DNA from: Pseudomonas sp. R-28-1W-6
Lineage (GTDB): Bacteria > Pseudomonadota > Gammaproteobacteria > Pseudomonadales > Pseudomonadaceae
Assembly: GCF_009799925.1 (NCBI RefSeq)
Contig: NZ_WELK01000002.1
Location: 62,001-126,000 of the forward strand
DNA length: 64,000 bases
Direction: 5' to 3'
Position numbers and translations under genes: made by a program. The notes below the pieces were generated by a model. That model was given only the letters and a program-made list of their open reading frames with translations, ran no database searches and was not told where the DNA came from. Positions 9,300 to 17,015 of the stretch are shown one piece after another (within the stretch, counting starts at the first letter, position 1; the number at the start of each line of letters is the position of its first letter).

Positions 9300-10178
9300 T
9301 CAGGCCAGCGTCTGCAGCGCCTTCTCCAGGCGCTTCTCGCGCGCCGTGCGGGCGATTTCCAGCAGGTTGCGATCGCGCTGCCACAGCGCCGCCCACTCGG
9401 CCGGGCCGCCGGCCATGGCCGCATCGACTTCGCCACGCAGGGCGGCGAACTGGGCGAACAGCCCGGCCAGCAGCACATGGCTGGCCGGCGCACTGGGGCA
9501 TTGCCGCGCCACCTCGGCGCAGCCCGCGAGCAGGCCCAGCAGACGCAACTGCAGGGCCTGCGGCCAGGCGCTGTCCTGGCCCACGCCGTACAGCCAGGCG
9601 CTCACGGCGGTCAGCACGTGCACGTCCTCGATGCTGCGGAAGGGTTTCACGTAGGCATCCCAGCCATCGCCAGGCAGCAGCTCGCACAGCGCGTGGTCCA
9701 GGTGCAGGCGGGCGTGGCCGATATCCGGCATCAGCGGCAGCGCCGGCAGCGGCTCGATGCGCACCCCCGGCGCGCCGTTGCGCGCCACGCCCACAGCCAG
9801 GCGCGGCGGGCTGCCGACCTCCTCGCAGCGCGCCGCCACCAGCAGCCAGTCGGCGGCCTCGGCGGCGGTGACGAAATCCTTGCGCCCGCTCAGGTGCAGG
9901 CCCTGCAGGCGGGTGCCCAGGTCTGCCGGGCGGGTGCTCTTGTGCTCGGTCACGCACAGCGCACCCAGCGACCAGGGCGCCGCCGGCCACAGGGCGCGCA
10001 ACGCCGCCTGGTAACCAGCCAGAAAAGCCAGCCCCGGCGTCGCCGCCAGGCGCCCGCCGAGCGAGGCCAGGGCGAACGGGGCGGCCTCGCCGACCCGCTC
10101 CAGCAGGGACGCGTACCAGCTCTCCAGGTCGCTCGCCGGCAGGCGCTCACGGGTTTGCAGCAAAGGTTGCCAAGGCAT
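9300..10178 (-). CDS. Acyl-CoA dehydrogenase-like protein, short
   Basis: A 292-residue protein resembling the middle and C-terminal domains of acyl-CoA dehydrogenases. A beta-domain-like stretch (LGALCVTEHKSTRPADLGT, then LHLSGRKDFVTAAEAADWLLVAA) is followed by a helical C-terminal region. It is roughly 90 residues shorter than classical enzymes and I could not place the catalytic glutamate, so activity is uncertain. The start at 10178 lies at the edge of a repeat-containing divergent region facing olsB. Membership of a diverged acyl-CoA dehydrogenase subfamily is likely; the substrate is unknown. Confidence 0.65.
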   Translation of the reverse strand: MPWQPLLQTRERLPASDLESWYASLLERVGEAAPFALASLGGRLAATPGLAFLAGYQAALRALWPAAPWSLGALCVTEHKSTRPADLGTRLQGLHLSGRKDFVTAAEAADWLLVAARCEEVGSPPRLAVGVARNGAPGVRIEPLPALPLMPDIGHARLHLDHALCELLPGDGWDAYVKPFRSIEDVHVLTAVSAWLYGVGQDSAWPQALQLRLLGLLAGCAEVARQCPSAPASHVLLAGLFAQFAALRGEVDAAMAGGPAEWAALWQRDRNLLEIARTAREKRLEKALQTLA

Positions 10179-10218
10179 CGCAAAAATCCTCTATCGAGTC
10201 GGTGTACGGCCTCGCGAG

Positions 10219-10317
10219 CTAGAGCCAGGCAAGGCGAAATTGGGCGAGGACGCGGAGTTTACAAAGCGTAAATGAGCAGTCCGAGCCCAATTTCAACGCA
10301 GCCTGGCCGACGCGCAG
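10219..10317 (+). repeat. MITE-like repeat core (copy 1)
   Basis: This stretch shares a block pattern with 34695-34820: CTAGAGCCAG.CAAGGCG, then GCGAGGA.GCGGAGTTTAC, then GTAAATGAGCA.TCCGAGCC, then AACGC and TGGCCGACG. Inner arms (GAGTTTAC with GTAAATGAG, TTGGGC with GCCCAA) can fold. It sits between divergent genes just upstream of the olsB Pho box. Confidence 0.7.
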
Positions 10318-10327
10318 CAGGACGTGG

Positions 10328-10356
10328 CTGTCACGCAAGCATCACCGAACATTCAC
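10328..10356 (+). promoter_or_regulatory. Pho box upstream of olsB
   Basis: Three 7-mers in 11-bp register: CTGTCAC (10328), GCATCAC (10339) and CATTCAC (10350), each separated by four bases. This is the arrangement of PhoB direct repeats (consensus CTGTCAT). It fits the known induction of ornithine-lipid synthesis by phosphate starvation in pseudomonads. Confidence 0.6.
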
Positions 10357-10443
10357 GGAGGTGACACCGGCTCTACCTAGCCTGAGCTTGCCCAACAAAG
10401 TCGACTGGCCGCAACTCTTTGAAGGCCGGCTTACGGAGGCTAC

Positions 10444-11202
10444 ATGATGACCGAGAGCGCCCGCACCCGCGACACCACTGCCGAACGCCGCCTGCACGCC
10501 GAACGCCTGCTCGGCGCCGCCGCCCTGCGCGAGGCCCAGGCCCTGCGCTACAGCGTCTTCAGCAGCGAATTCGACGCCAAGCTGAATGGCGCCGAGCTCG
10601 GCCTGGACATGGATGACTACGACCCGCACTGCCAGCACATCGGCGTGCGCGACCTGAACAGCGGCCGCCTGGTCGCCACCACCCGCCTGCTCGACCACCG
10701 CGCCGCGGCCAGCCTGGGCCGCTTCTACAGCGAGGAGGAGTTCTGCCTGCACGGCCTGGCCCATCTCGAGGGGCCGGTACTGGAACTGGGCCGCACCTGC
10801 GTCGACCCGGCCTATCGCAACGGCGGCACCATCGCCGTGCTGTGGAGCGAGCTGGCCGAAGTGCTCAACGAAGGCGGCTACCGCTACCTGATGGGCTGCG
10901 CCAGCATCCCCATGCAGGACGGCGGCATCCAGGCCCAGGCGATCATGCAGCGCCTGCGCGAGCGCTACCTGTGCAACGAGTACCTGCGCGCCGAGCCGAA
11001 GAAGCCGCTGCCGAGCCTGGATGTGCCGGGCAACGTCATCGCCGAGATGCCGCCGCTGCTCAAGGCCTACATGCGCCTGGGCGCGAAGATCTGCGGCGAG
11101 CCGTGCTGGGACGAGGATTTCCAGGTGGCCGACGTGTTCATCCTGCTCAAGCGCGACGAGCTGTGCCCGCGCTATGCGCGGCACTTCAAGGCCGCGGTGT
11201 AG
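10444..11202 (+). CDS. olsB: Ornithine-acyl-ACP N-acyltransferase
   Basis: A 252-residue GNAT-fold enzyme that transfers a 3-hydroxyacyl group from ACP to the alpha-amino group of ornithine, the first step of ornithine-lipid synthesis. Recognisable stretches are [23 protein letters not shown]-like [23 protein letters not shown] and the later [11 protein letters not shown]. It is followed 68 bases later by olsA, matching the olsBA arrangement of Pseudomonas. GGAGG precedes the start; two adjacent ATGs (10444, 10447) are possible. An upstream Pho box suggests induction when phosphate is scarce, when ornithine lipids replace phospholipids. Confidence 0.9.
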   Translation: MMTESARTRDTTAERRLHAERLLGAAALREAQALRYSVFSSEFDAKLNGAELGLDMDDYDPHCQHIGVRDLNSGRLVATTRLLDHRAAASLGRFYSEEEFCLHGLAHLEGPVLELGRTCVDPAYRNGGTIAVLWSELAEVLNEGGYRYLMGCASIPMQDGGIQAQAIMQRLRERYLCNEYLRAEPKKPLPSLDVPGNVIAEMPPLLKAYMRLGAKICGEPCWDEDFQVADVFILLKRDELCPRYARHFKAAV

Positions 11203-11223
11203 CGCCCGGCGCTGCCTGCACGC

Positions 11224-11241
11224 CCCGCCCCTGCGGGCGGG
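11224..11241 (+). other. GC-rich hairpin between olsB and olsA
   Basis: A 7-bp stem, CCCGCCC with GGGCGGG, and a CTGC loop lies in the 68-base olsB-olsA gap. There is no T-tract. It could protect the olsB 3' end or attenuate readthrough. Confidence 0.45.
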
Positions 11242-11270
11242 GTGAGTCCCTTCGCTACCGGTTGCCGAAC

Positions 11271-12044
11271 ATGCCCACACTGCGTCTCTCTCTGCGCCTG
11301 GCCCGCCTGGCCGGCGTCCTGCTGCTCGGCCTGGCCCTGGCCGGCCTGGTCGCCCTGGCCGAACGCCTGCGCCGCCACGACCTGCTCGGCCTGCGCCAGC
11401 GCCTGACCTGCTGGTTCCTGCGCCGGCTGAGCAAGGCCCTGCCCTTCGACGTCGAGGTGCAGGGCACGCTGCCCGGCGAGCCGATGCTGTGGCTCAGCAA
11501 CCACGTGTCCTGGACCGACATCCCGCTGCTCGGCCAGCTGCTGCCGCTGTCGTTTCTGTCCAAGGCCGAGGTGCGCAGCTGGCCGCTGGCCGGCTGGCTG
11601 GCGCACAAGGCCGGCACCCTGTTCATCCGCCGCGGCTCCGGGGACAGCGCCCTGCTCGCCCGCCAGCTGCAGCGCTACCTGCAGGGCGGCCATGCGCTGC
11701 TGATCTTCCCCGAGGGCACCACCACCGACGGCCAGCAGCTGCGCACCTTCCACGGCCGCCTGCTGACCGGCGCCATCGAGGCCGGCATGCCCGTGCAACC
11801 GGTGGCGATCCGTTACCTGCGTGCCGGCCAGGCCGATCCGATCGCGCCCTTTATCGGCGACGACGACCTGCCTTCGCACCTGCTGCGCCTGTTCGCCAGC
11901 GAACGCAGCACGGTGCAGATTCAGCTGCTCGAACCGATCGCCAGCCACGGCCTGGAGCGCAACGTCCTGGCTCGCCAGGCGCAGCGCGCGGTGCAGGCGG
12001 CATTGTTCGGCGAAGTCGAAGAGCGCGAGCGGGCAGCGGCGTAA
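11271..12044 (+). CDS. olsA: Lyso-ornithine lipid O-acyltransferase
   Basis: A 257-residue member of the 1-acylglycerol-3-phosphate acyltransferase (PlsC) family. After an N-terminal hydrophobic anchor (about 12-30) come the catalytic NHxxxxD (H78 to D83, NHVSWTD), a GTLFIRRGSGDS block and the FPEGTTT motif. It adds the second fatty acid to lyso-ornithine lipid at the inner membrane. Its position directly after olsB supports the OlsA call over a generic PlsC. The ORF ends in a repeat-bearing spacer shared with the convergent acpH. Confidence 0.9.
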   Translation: MPTLRLSLRLARLAGVLLLGLALAGLVALAERLRRHDLLGLRQRLTCWFLRRLSKALPFDVEVQGTLPGEPMLWLSNHVSWTDIPLLGQLLPLSFLSKAEVRSWPLAGWLAHKAGTLFIRRGSGDSALLARQLQRYLQGGHALLIFPEGTTTDGQQLRTFHGRLLTGAIEAGMPVQPVAIRYLRAGQADPIAPFIGDDDLPSHLLRLFASERSTVQIQLLEPIASHGLERNVLARQAQRAVQAALFGEVEERERAAA

Positions 12045-12109
12045 GGTGGATCACGCTTCACCGATCCACCGGGCGGTGCATCTGGTGGATGAACAGAGCG
12101 TCATCCACC
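12045..12109. repeat. Double GGTGGAT hairpin repeat between convergent genes
   Basis: Two hairpins, GGTGGATC (12045-12052) with GATCCACC (12063-12070), and GGTGGATGA (12084-12092) with TCATCCACC (12101-12109). Each resembles an inverted copy of the other. It lies between the stops of olsA and acpH, where it could terminate transcription from both sides. Confidence 0.65.
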
Positions 12110-12158
12110 CTACGATGCCTGCAACCCCGCGCCGGCCTCGGTGCGCACGGCAGGCCCG

Positions 12159-12749
12159 TCAGTCGCCAGCGCCGCGAAGCAGAGTGCCCTCGGCAAAGCG
12201 CCGCAGCTCGGGATAGAAGGCGCGAAAATCCTCCTGCAACGGCAGGTACAGCCGCTCCAGCTCGATCATCGCGCCGTCCAGCAATTGCGGGCGCGACAGG
12301 CGCCGGCTCATGCCCCACAGCACCTGTTCCAGCACGGCGAAATCGCGGTAGCTGCCCAGCCAGTCCTGCTGCGCCATGCGCGGGGCGATATGGGCCAGGC
12401 GCGGCGGCAACTCAGGCTGTTCGGCCAATACGGCATAGACCCGCGCGGTGAACTGCGGCAACGGTTCGGCGGCGTAGTCGTGCCAGTGCCGGGCCAGGCA
12501 ATGGTCGAAGAACAGGTCGAGGAGAATCCCCGAAGTACGCCGCCGCTCGGCCGGGAAGCGCGCGCGGGCTTGCGCAGTCAGCGGGTGGCTGTCGGTGAAG
12601 GCGTCGATGCGCCGGTGCAGACGGATGGCGGCCTCGATCTCTGGCGGAAAGCGCCCTTCCAGCCGACCTTTGACGAAGTCGCCATACAGGCTGCCCAGCA
12701 GCTGTTCGGGCTGGTCGCCGCCCAGATGCAGATGCGCCAGGTAGTTCAT
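12159..12749 (-). CDS. acpH: Acyl carrier protein phosphodiesterase
   Basis: A 196-residue AcpH-family (HD-like) protein that removes the 4'-phosphopantetheine arm from holo-ACP. The opening MNYLAHLHLGGDQPEQLLGSLYGDFVKG is typical of the family, followed by LHRRIDAFTDSHP with the metal-binding histidine/aspartate pair and FFDHCLARHWHDY. Its ATG overlaps the stop of the upstream AraC-family gene (ATGA), so it is translated from the regulator's transcript. This pairing with the alkB regulator is unexpected but may reflect only tight packing. Start choice is fixed by the overlap and by the family N-terminus. Confidence 0.88.
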   Translation of the reverse strand: MNYLAHLHLGGDQPEQLLGSLYGDFVKGRLEGRFPPEIEAAIRLHRRIDAFTDSHPLTAQARARFPAERRRTSGILLDLFFDHCLARHWHDYAAEPLPQFTARVYAVLAEQPELPPRLAHIAPRMAQQDWLGSYRDFAVLEQVLWGMSRRLSRPQLLDGAMIELERLYLPLQEDFRAFYPELRRFAEGTLLRGAGD

Positions 12750-13786
12750 CGGGCGGGCACAGCGAGCTGGCCATTGCGCCAGGCATTGGGCGTCATCCCC
12801 AGCCAACGACGGAAGGTGCGGCTGAAGTTGCTGCTGTCCTGATAGCCCAGGCGCTCGGCCACCGCCTCGACGCTCAGCGGGGTGTTCAGCAGCAGCCAGC
12901 AAGCCAGCTCCTGGCGCACCTCGTCGAGCAGTTGCTGGTAGCTGCCGCCTTCATCGCGCAGGCGACGGATCAGGGTGCGTTCGGACAGGTGGAATTCCTC
13001 GGCCAGTTGCTCCAGGGTCGGGTAGCGTCCCTCGCAGGCCAGCAGACGCAGCTGCACGCGGGTGGTCCAGTCGCCGCCCTCGCGCACGTCGAGCAGCTGG
13101 TGCTCGCAGTCGCGCAGGGCGATGCGTGCGGCCTGCGGGTCGGCGCTCAGGCTCGGCCGGTCCAGCCACGCCAACGGCAGGCTGACGCTGTAGCAGTCGG
13201 CAGAAAACTCCACGCCGGGACCGAGCAGCTCGCGGTAGTGCGCGCCCCAGGGCGGCTCGGCGAAGGGGAAGGTGAAACGCAGCTCGCCCACCGGCAACGC
13301 GCCGCAGACCGCCTCCAGCAGACGCAGGAAGGTGCCGGCGATGGTCGCCAGGATGTGCTCGCGCACATCGCCCAGATCGAACTCCTCGTCGGCCCGCAGG
13401 CAGTAGCGGTCGCCTTCCTGATAGCCGGTCAGGCGCAGGCTGCTCAGGCGCAGCACGCTGAAGCGCTCGATCACCTGCAACACGCTGCGTAGGTCGGCAC
13501 AGGCCACCGCCGCATAGCCCACCGGCCCGTGGGCAGACACCTGAATGGCGCAACCGATCTGCAGGCCCAGCCAGGGACAGTCGGTGAGCTGCAGGGCGCG
13601 GCGCACCAGCCGTTGCACCTGGGCGAAGCTCAGGCGCCGGTTGTCGGCATGCAGGTGCGCCCAGTCCAGCCCGGTGCCCTCGACTATCTGCGCCTCGCTG
13701 AAGCCGCGCTGCCGCAGGCCGGCGCACAGCAGGCGGGCATAGATGGGATGCAGGCAGGGCTGCAGCGGAGAAACGCTGGGCTGCAT
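12746..13786 (-). CDS. AraC-family regulator divergent from alkB
   Basis: A 346-residue OruR/AlkR-type AraC regulator. The N-terminal arabinose-binding-like region covers about residues 1-210 (GFSEAQIVEGTGLDWAHL, RLVRRALQLTDCPWLGLQIG). The C-terminal domain has two helix-turn-helix motifs (EEFHLSERTLIRRLRDEGGSYQQLLDEVRQ, then VEAVAERLGYQDSSNFSRTFRRWLGMTP). Its divergence from alkB suggests it activates alkane hydroxylase expression in response to alkanes, as AraC-type AlkR does in other genera. acpH is cotranscribed downstream. Inducer identity is inferred only from position. Confidence 0.85.
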   Translation of the reverse strand: MQPSVSPLQPCLHPIYARLLCAGLRQRGFSEAQIVEGTGLDWAHLHADNRRLSFAQVQRLVRRALQLTDCPWLGLQIGCAIQVSAHGPVGYAAVACADLRSVLQVIERFSVLRLSSLRLTGYQEGDRYCLRADEEFDLGDVREHILATIAGTFLRLLEAVCGALPVGELRFTFPFAEPPWGAHYRELLGPGVEFSADCYSVSLPLAWLDRPSLSADPQAARIALRDCEHQLLDVREGGDWTTRVQLRLLACEGRYPTLEQLAEEFHLSERTLIRRLRDEGGSYQQLLDEVRQELACWLLLNTPLSVEAVAERLGYQDSSNFSRTFRRWLGMTPNAWRNGQLAVPAR

Positions 13787-13855
13787 GGGACACTCCGGCG
13801 AGGGCTAATGTTGTCACCATATGACGATTTATTGCCCAACTCAACGGTTCTGCCC

Positions 13856-13884
13856 TTGGCCAACCCGGCGCATGCTGGCTACAG
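13856..13884 (+). promoter_or_regulatory. Probable alkB promoter
   Basis: TTGGCC (-35) and CTACAG (-10) with a 17-base spacer, about 26 bases before the alkB ATG. The -10 is weak, as expected for an activator-dependent promoter. GTCA-N5-TGAC near 13812 could be part of an activator site. Confidence 0.45.
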
Positions 13885-13909
13885 GTCAAAGAACCTCGGA
13901 GAGCACAAC

Positions 13910-15079
13910 ATGGATATCCTGCACCCCGCCCTGCCCTATCGTGACCGCAAGCGCCATCTGTGGCTGATGTCGCTGTTCGTGCCCAGCCTCGGCCTGATCG
14001 GCCCGGCGCTGTACCTGCTGGTTTCGGCCAACGTGTTCTGGCTGTGGCTGTCGCCGCTGTTCTTCTATTTCGGCATCCCGCTGCTCGATGCGCTGATCGG
14101 CGAGGACCCGAGCAACCCACCGGAAGAAGCGGTGCCGGGCCTGGAAGCCGATGCCTACTACCGCTGGATCACCTACCTGCTGGTGCCGCTGCTGTGGCTG
14201 GGTTTCATCCTCAATGCCACGTTCGTCGCCACCCAGGCGCTGCCCTGGTACGGCGTGCTGGCGATGATCATCTCCACCGGTGGCGGCCTGGGTTTCGCCA
14301 TCAACCTGGGCCACGAAATGGGCCACAAGAAAACCGAACTGGAGCGCTGGCTGGGCAAGCTGGCCCTGGCCCTGTGCTGCTACGGGCACTTCTTCGTCGA
14401 ACACAACCGCGGCCATCACCGCGACGTGGCCACGCCGGCGGACCCGGCCTCCTCGCGCATGGGCGAACACATCTACCGCTTCCTCCTGCGCGAGATGCCC
14501 GGTGGCTACCGCCGCGCCTGGCAACTGGAGCAGGAGCGCCTGGCGCGCTGCAACAAGTCGGTGTGGAGCCTGGACAACGAGGTGCTGCAACCGGCGCTGA
14601 TCAGCCTGGCCCTGTATGGCGGGCTGCTCGCCGTGTTCGGCCTGGCGCTGCTGCCCTACCTGCTGCTCACCGCGTTCTGGGGCGGTTTCCAGCTGACCTC
14701 GGCCAACTACCTGGAACACTACGGCCTGCTGCGGCGTAAGCTGGACAACGGCCGCTACGAGATCTGCCAGCCGCAGCATTCGTGGAACAGCAACCACCTG
14801 TTCTCCAACTGGGCGCTGTTCCACCTGCAGCGGCATTCCGACCACCACGCCCACCCGACCCGGCGCTATCAGTCGCTGCGCAACTTTCCCGACCTGCCAC
14901 GCCTGCCCAGCGGCTACTTTGGCATGTACCTGCTGGCCTACTGCCCGCCGCTGTGGTTCCACGTGATGAACCCGCGCCTGCTGGCGGCGGTGCACGGCGA
15001 TGCCGCGCGGATCAACTTCCAGCCCGGCCTGCGCGAGCAGCTGATGCGGCGCTACGGCCTGCGGGAACATGCGGCATGA
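13910..15079 (+). CDS. alkB: Alkane 1-monooxygenase
   Basis: A 389-residue integral membrane non-haem diiron hydroxylase that oxidises the terminal methyl of alkanes to a 1-alkanol using O2 and electrons from rubredoxin. Histidine boxes are HEMGH (135-139), HNRGHH (165-170), NYLEHYG (266-272) and LQRHSDHHAHPTRRYQ (306-321), the last being the AlkB signature. Several hydrophobic helix pairs lie at about 18-60, 87-131 and 225-262. CGGAGAG precedes the start. Its stop overlaps the rubredoxin start, and a divergent AraC regulator lies upstream. Chain-length preference cannot be read with confidence. Confidence 0.95.
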   Translation: MDILHPALPYRDRKRHLWLMSLFVPSLGLIGPALYLLVSANVFWLWLSPLFFYFGIPLLDALIGEDPSNPPEEAVPGLEADAYYRWITYLLVPLLWLGFILNATFVATQALPWYGVLAMIISTGGGLGFAINLGHEMGHKKTELERWLGKLALALCCYGHFFVEHNRGHHRDVATPADPASSRMGEHIYRFLLREMPGGYRRAWQLEQERLARCNKSVWSLDNEVLQPALISLALYGGLLAVFGLALLPYLLLTAFWGGFQLTSANYLEHYGLLRRKLDNGRYEICQPQHSWNSNHLFSNWALFHLQRHSDHHAHPTRRYQSLRNFPDLPRLPSGYFGMYLLAYCPPLWFHVMNPRLLAAVHGDAARINFQPGLREQLMRRYGLREHAA

Positions 15080-15246
15080 GCCAGTACCAGTGCCCGGAGT
15101 GCGGCTACCGCTATGACGAGCGCCACGGCGAACCCCATGAGGGCTATGCGCCGGGCACCACCTGGGAGGAACTGCCGGAGGATTTCACCTGCCCCGACTG
15201 TGCGGTACGGGTGAAGGCGGATTTTGTGCCGGTAGCGGAGACCTAG
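15076..15246 (+). CDS. Rubredoxin (AlkG-type electron donor)
   Basis: A 56-residue rubredoxin with the two iron-binding loops CPECGY (residues 6-11) and CPDCAV (40-45). Between them the GTTWEELPEDF segment is typical. It should carry single electrons from a rubredoxin reductase, not encoded here, to AlkB. The ATGA overlap with alkB ensures coupled synthesis. Only one rubredoxin domain is present, unlike the two-domain AlkG of P. putida GPo1. Confidence 0.93.
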   Translation: MSQYQCPECGYRYDERHGEPHEGYAPGTTWEELPEDFTCPDCAVRVKADFVPVAET

Positions 15247-15249
15247 GAT

Positions 15250-15330
15250 CTGTTTACGATCTCTCGTAGGGTGCGCCGCGCGCACCACCAGCCACCTACG
15301 GGCACTCCGGTGCGCACGGCGCACCCTACA
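15250..15330. repeat. GTAGGGTGCGCC-type hairpin repeat
   Basis: Arms at 15265-15286 and 15309-15330 are inverted copies and match the arms of the repeat near 1528-1588. It is preceded by CTGTTTACGATCT, close to the terminal repeat of the 34671-34839 element. It lies just after the rubredoxin stop and may terminate the alk operon. Confidence 0.7.
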
Positions 15331-15404
15331 TAGACGCCAGCCGATTCTTGTAGGCCCCAACCTATCAGCCCTGTCGATAATCAGTATCGGCGCAAACGAT
15401 CCCC

Positions 15405-15424
15405 ATATCGGACCAAGCCGATAT
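15405..15424 (+). promoter_or_regulatory. Putative ArsR-type operator
   Basis: A perfect inverted repeat, ATATCGG-N6-CCGATAT, lies about 40 bases before the ArsR-family start codon. Extra half-sites GTATCGG (15384) and TCGATATA (15440) flank it. Size and position fit an autoregulatory ArsR/SmtB operator. Confidence 0.6.
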
Positions 15425-15462
15425 AGAGTTCGTTCCATCTCGATATACCGGTAACCCGCGCC

Positions 15463-15768
15463 ATGGATACCCCGCTCGACCTCGACGAAATCATCAAGGC
15501 CCTGGCCCATCCCGTACGCCGGGAGATTCTGCAGTGGCTGAAGGAGCCGCAGAAGCATTTCGCCGACCAGGAACACCCGCTGGAATTCGGCGTATGCGCC
15601 GGCAAGTTCGAACGCTGCGGCCTGTCGCAGTCGAGCGTGTCGGCCCACCTCGCCACCCTACAGCGGGCCAACCTGGTGACCTGCCGCAAGGTCGGCCAGT
15701 GGAGTTTCTTCAAGCGCAACGAGGAGGTCATTCAGGCCTTCCTGAAAGACTTCAGCACTCAACTCTAA
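15463..15768 (+). CDS. ArsR-family transcriptional repressor
   Basis: A 101-residue winged-helix regulator. The N-terminal IIKALAHPVRREILQWLKEP and the recognition helix LSQSSVSAHLATLQRANLV are typical of ArsR/SmtB proteins. It lacks the ELCVCDL metal site of true ArsR; cysteines are at 45, 52 and 74, which could allow thiol-based sensing of electrophiles. It heads an operon with an MFS exporter and an Old Yellow Enzyme, so I infer a repressor released by a reactive quinone or enal. An upstream palindrome is the likely operator. Confidence 0.85.
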   Translation: MDTPLDLDEIIKALAHPVRREILQWLKEPQKHFADQEHPLEFGVCAGKFERCGLSQSSVSAHLATLQRANLVTCRKVGQWSFFKRNEEVIQAFLKDFSTQL

Positions 15769-15823
15769 ACACCCAGCCTGCCCCGCCAGGCCAATCCGTT
15801 CACCCCGTTTCAGGAGCCGGCCC

Positions 15824-16993
15824 ATGCCGCTTTCGCTTCTCGTCCTCGCTTTGTCCGCATTTGCCATCGGCACCACGGAATTCGTCATCATGGGTCTGCT
15901 GCCGGAGGTGGCCCTTGATCTCGGCGTGAGCATTCCCGGCGCCGGCTGGCTGGTCACCGGCTACGCCCTCGGCGTGGCCATCGGTGCGCCGTTCATGGCC
16001 ATGGTCACTTCCAACTGGCCGCGCAAGGCCGCCCTGCTGGCGCTGATGGGTATCTTCATCCTCGGCAACCTGCTGTGCGCCACGGCCAGCGACTACGAAC
16101 TGCTGATGATTGCCCGGGTGGTTACCGCCCTCTGCCATGGCGCCTTCTTCGGCATAGGCTCGGTGGTCGCCGCCAGCCTGGTGCCGGAAAACCGCAAGGC
16201 TTCGGCGGTGGCGCTGATGTTCACCGGCCTGACCCTGGCCAACGTGCTCGGCGTACCGCTGGGCACCGCACTTGGCCAATACGCCGGCTGGCGCTCGACC
16301 TTCTGGGCGGTGACGGTCATCGGTGTGCTGGCCCTGATCGGTCTGTGGCGGGTGCTGCCGGCCAAGCGCGACGAACAGCCGGCCGATCTGCGCAGCGAGC
16401 TGGCGGCCCTGCGTGGCCTCGGCTTCTGGCTGGCGCTGTCGACCACCGTGCTGTTCTCCGCCGCGGTGTTCGCCCTGTTCACCTACATCGCCCCGTTGCT
16501 CGGCGAGGTCACCGGCGTGTCGCCCAGCGGCATCACCTGGAGCCTGTTGCTGATCGGCCTCGGCCTGACCCTGGGCAACCTGCTCGGCGGCAAGCTGGCC
16601 GACTGGCGCCTGGCGACCACCCTGTGCGGTGTGTTCATCGCCCTGGCGCTGCTCTCCAGCCTGTTCAGCTGGACCAGCCAGGCGCTGGTCCCGGGGCAGA
16701 TCACCCTGTTCCTCTGGGCCACCGCCGCCTTCGCCGCCGTGCCGGCGCTGCAGATCAACGTGATGACCTTCGGCCAGGCCGCCCCCAACCTGGTTTCGAC
16801 CCTGAATATCGGCGCCTTCAACCTGGGCAACGCCCTCGGCGCCTGGGTCGGTGGCCTAGTCATCAGCCAGGGCCTGGGCCTGACCAGCGTGCCGCTGGCC
16901 GCCGCCGTGCTGGCCGGCCTGGCCCTGTTCGCCACCCTGCTGACCTTCTCTGTCGGCAACGCCTCTGGCGCTGCCATCGCCGTCCCCAACTGA
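15824..16993 (+). CDS. MFS drug/metabolite exporter (DHA1 type)
   Basis: A 389-residue major facilitator with about 12 membrane helices. The opening LLVLALSAFAIGTTEFVIMGLLPEVA is the AraJ/PbuE/CmlA-like signature of 12-helix drug:H+ antiporters, and NWPRKAALLALMG marks the helix 2-3 loop. It is the second gene of an ArsR-MFS-OYE operon, 55 bases after ArsR, and probably exports the compound sensed by ArsR or its reduced product. The precise substrate is unknown. Confidence 0.87.
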   Translation: MPLSLLVLALSAFAIGTTEFVIMGLLPEVALDLGVSIPGAGWLVTGYALGVAIGAPFMAMVTSNWPRKAALLALMGIFILGNLLCATASDYELLMIARVVTALCHGAFFGIGSVVAASLVPENRKASAVALMFTGLTLANVLGVPLGTALGQYAGWRSTFWAVTVIGVLALIGLWRVLPAKRDEQPADLRSELAALRGLGFWLALSTTVLFSAAVFALFTYIAPLLGEVTGVSPSGITWSLLLIGLGLTLGNLLGGKLADWRLATTLCGVFIALALLSSLFSWTSQALVPGQITLFLWATAAFAAVPALQINVMTFGQAAPNLVSTLNIGAFNLGNALGAWVGGLVISQGLGLTSVPLAAAVLAGLALFATLLTFSVGNASGAAIAVPN

Positions 16994-17015
16994 CCCACCC
17001 GCGGAGATCCAACCC

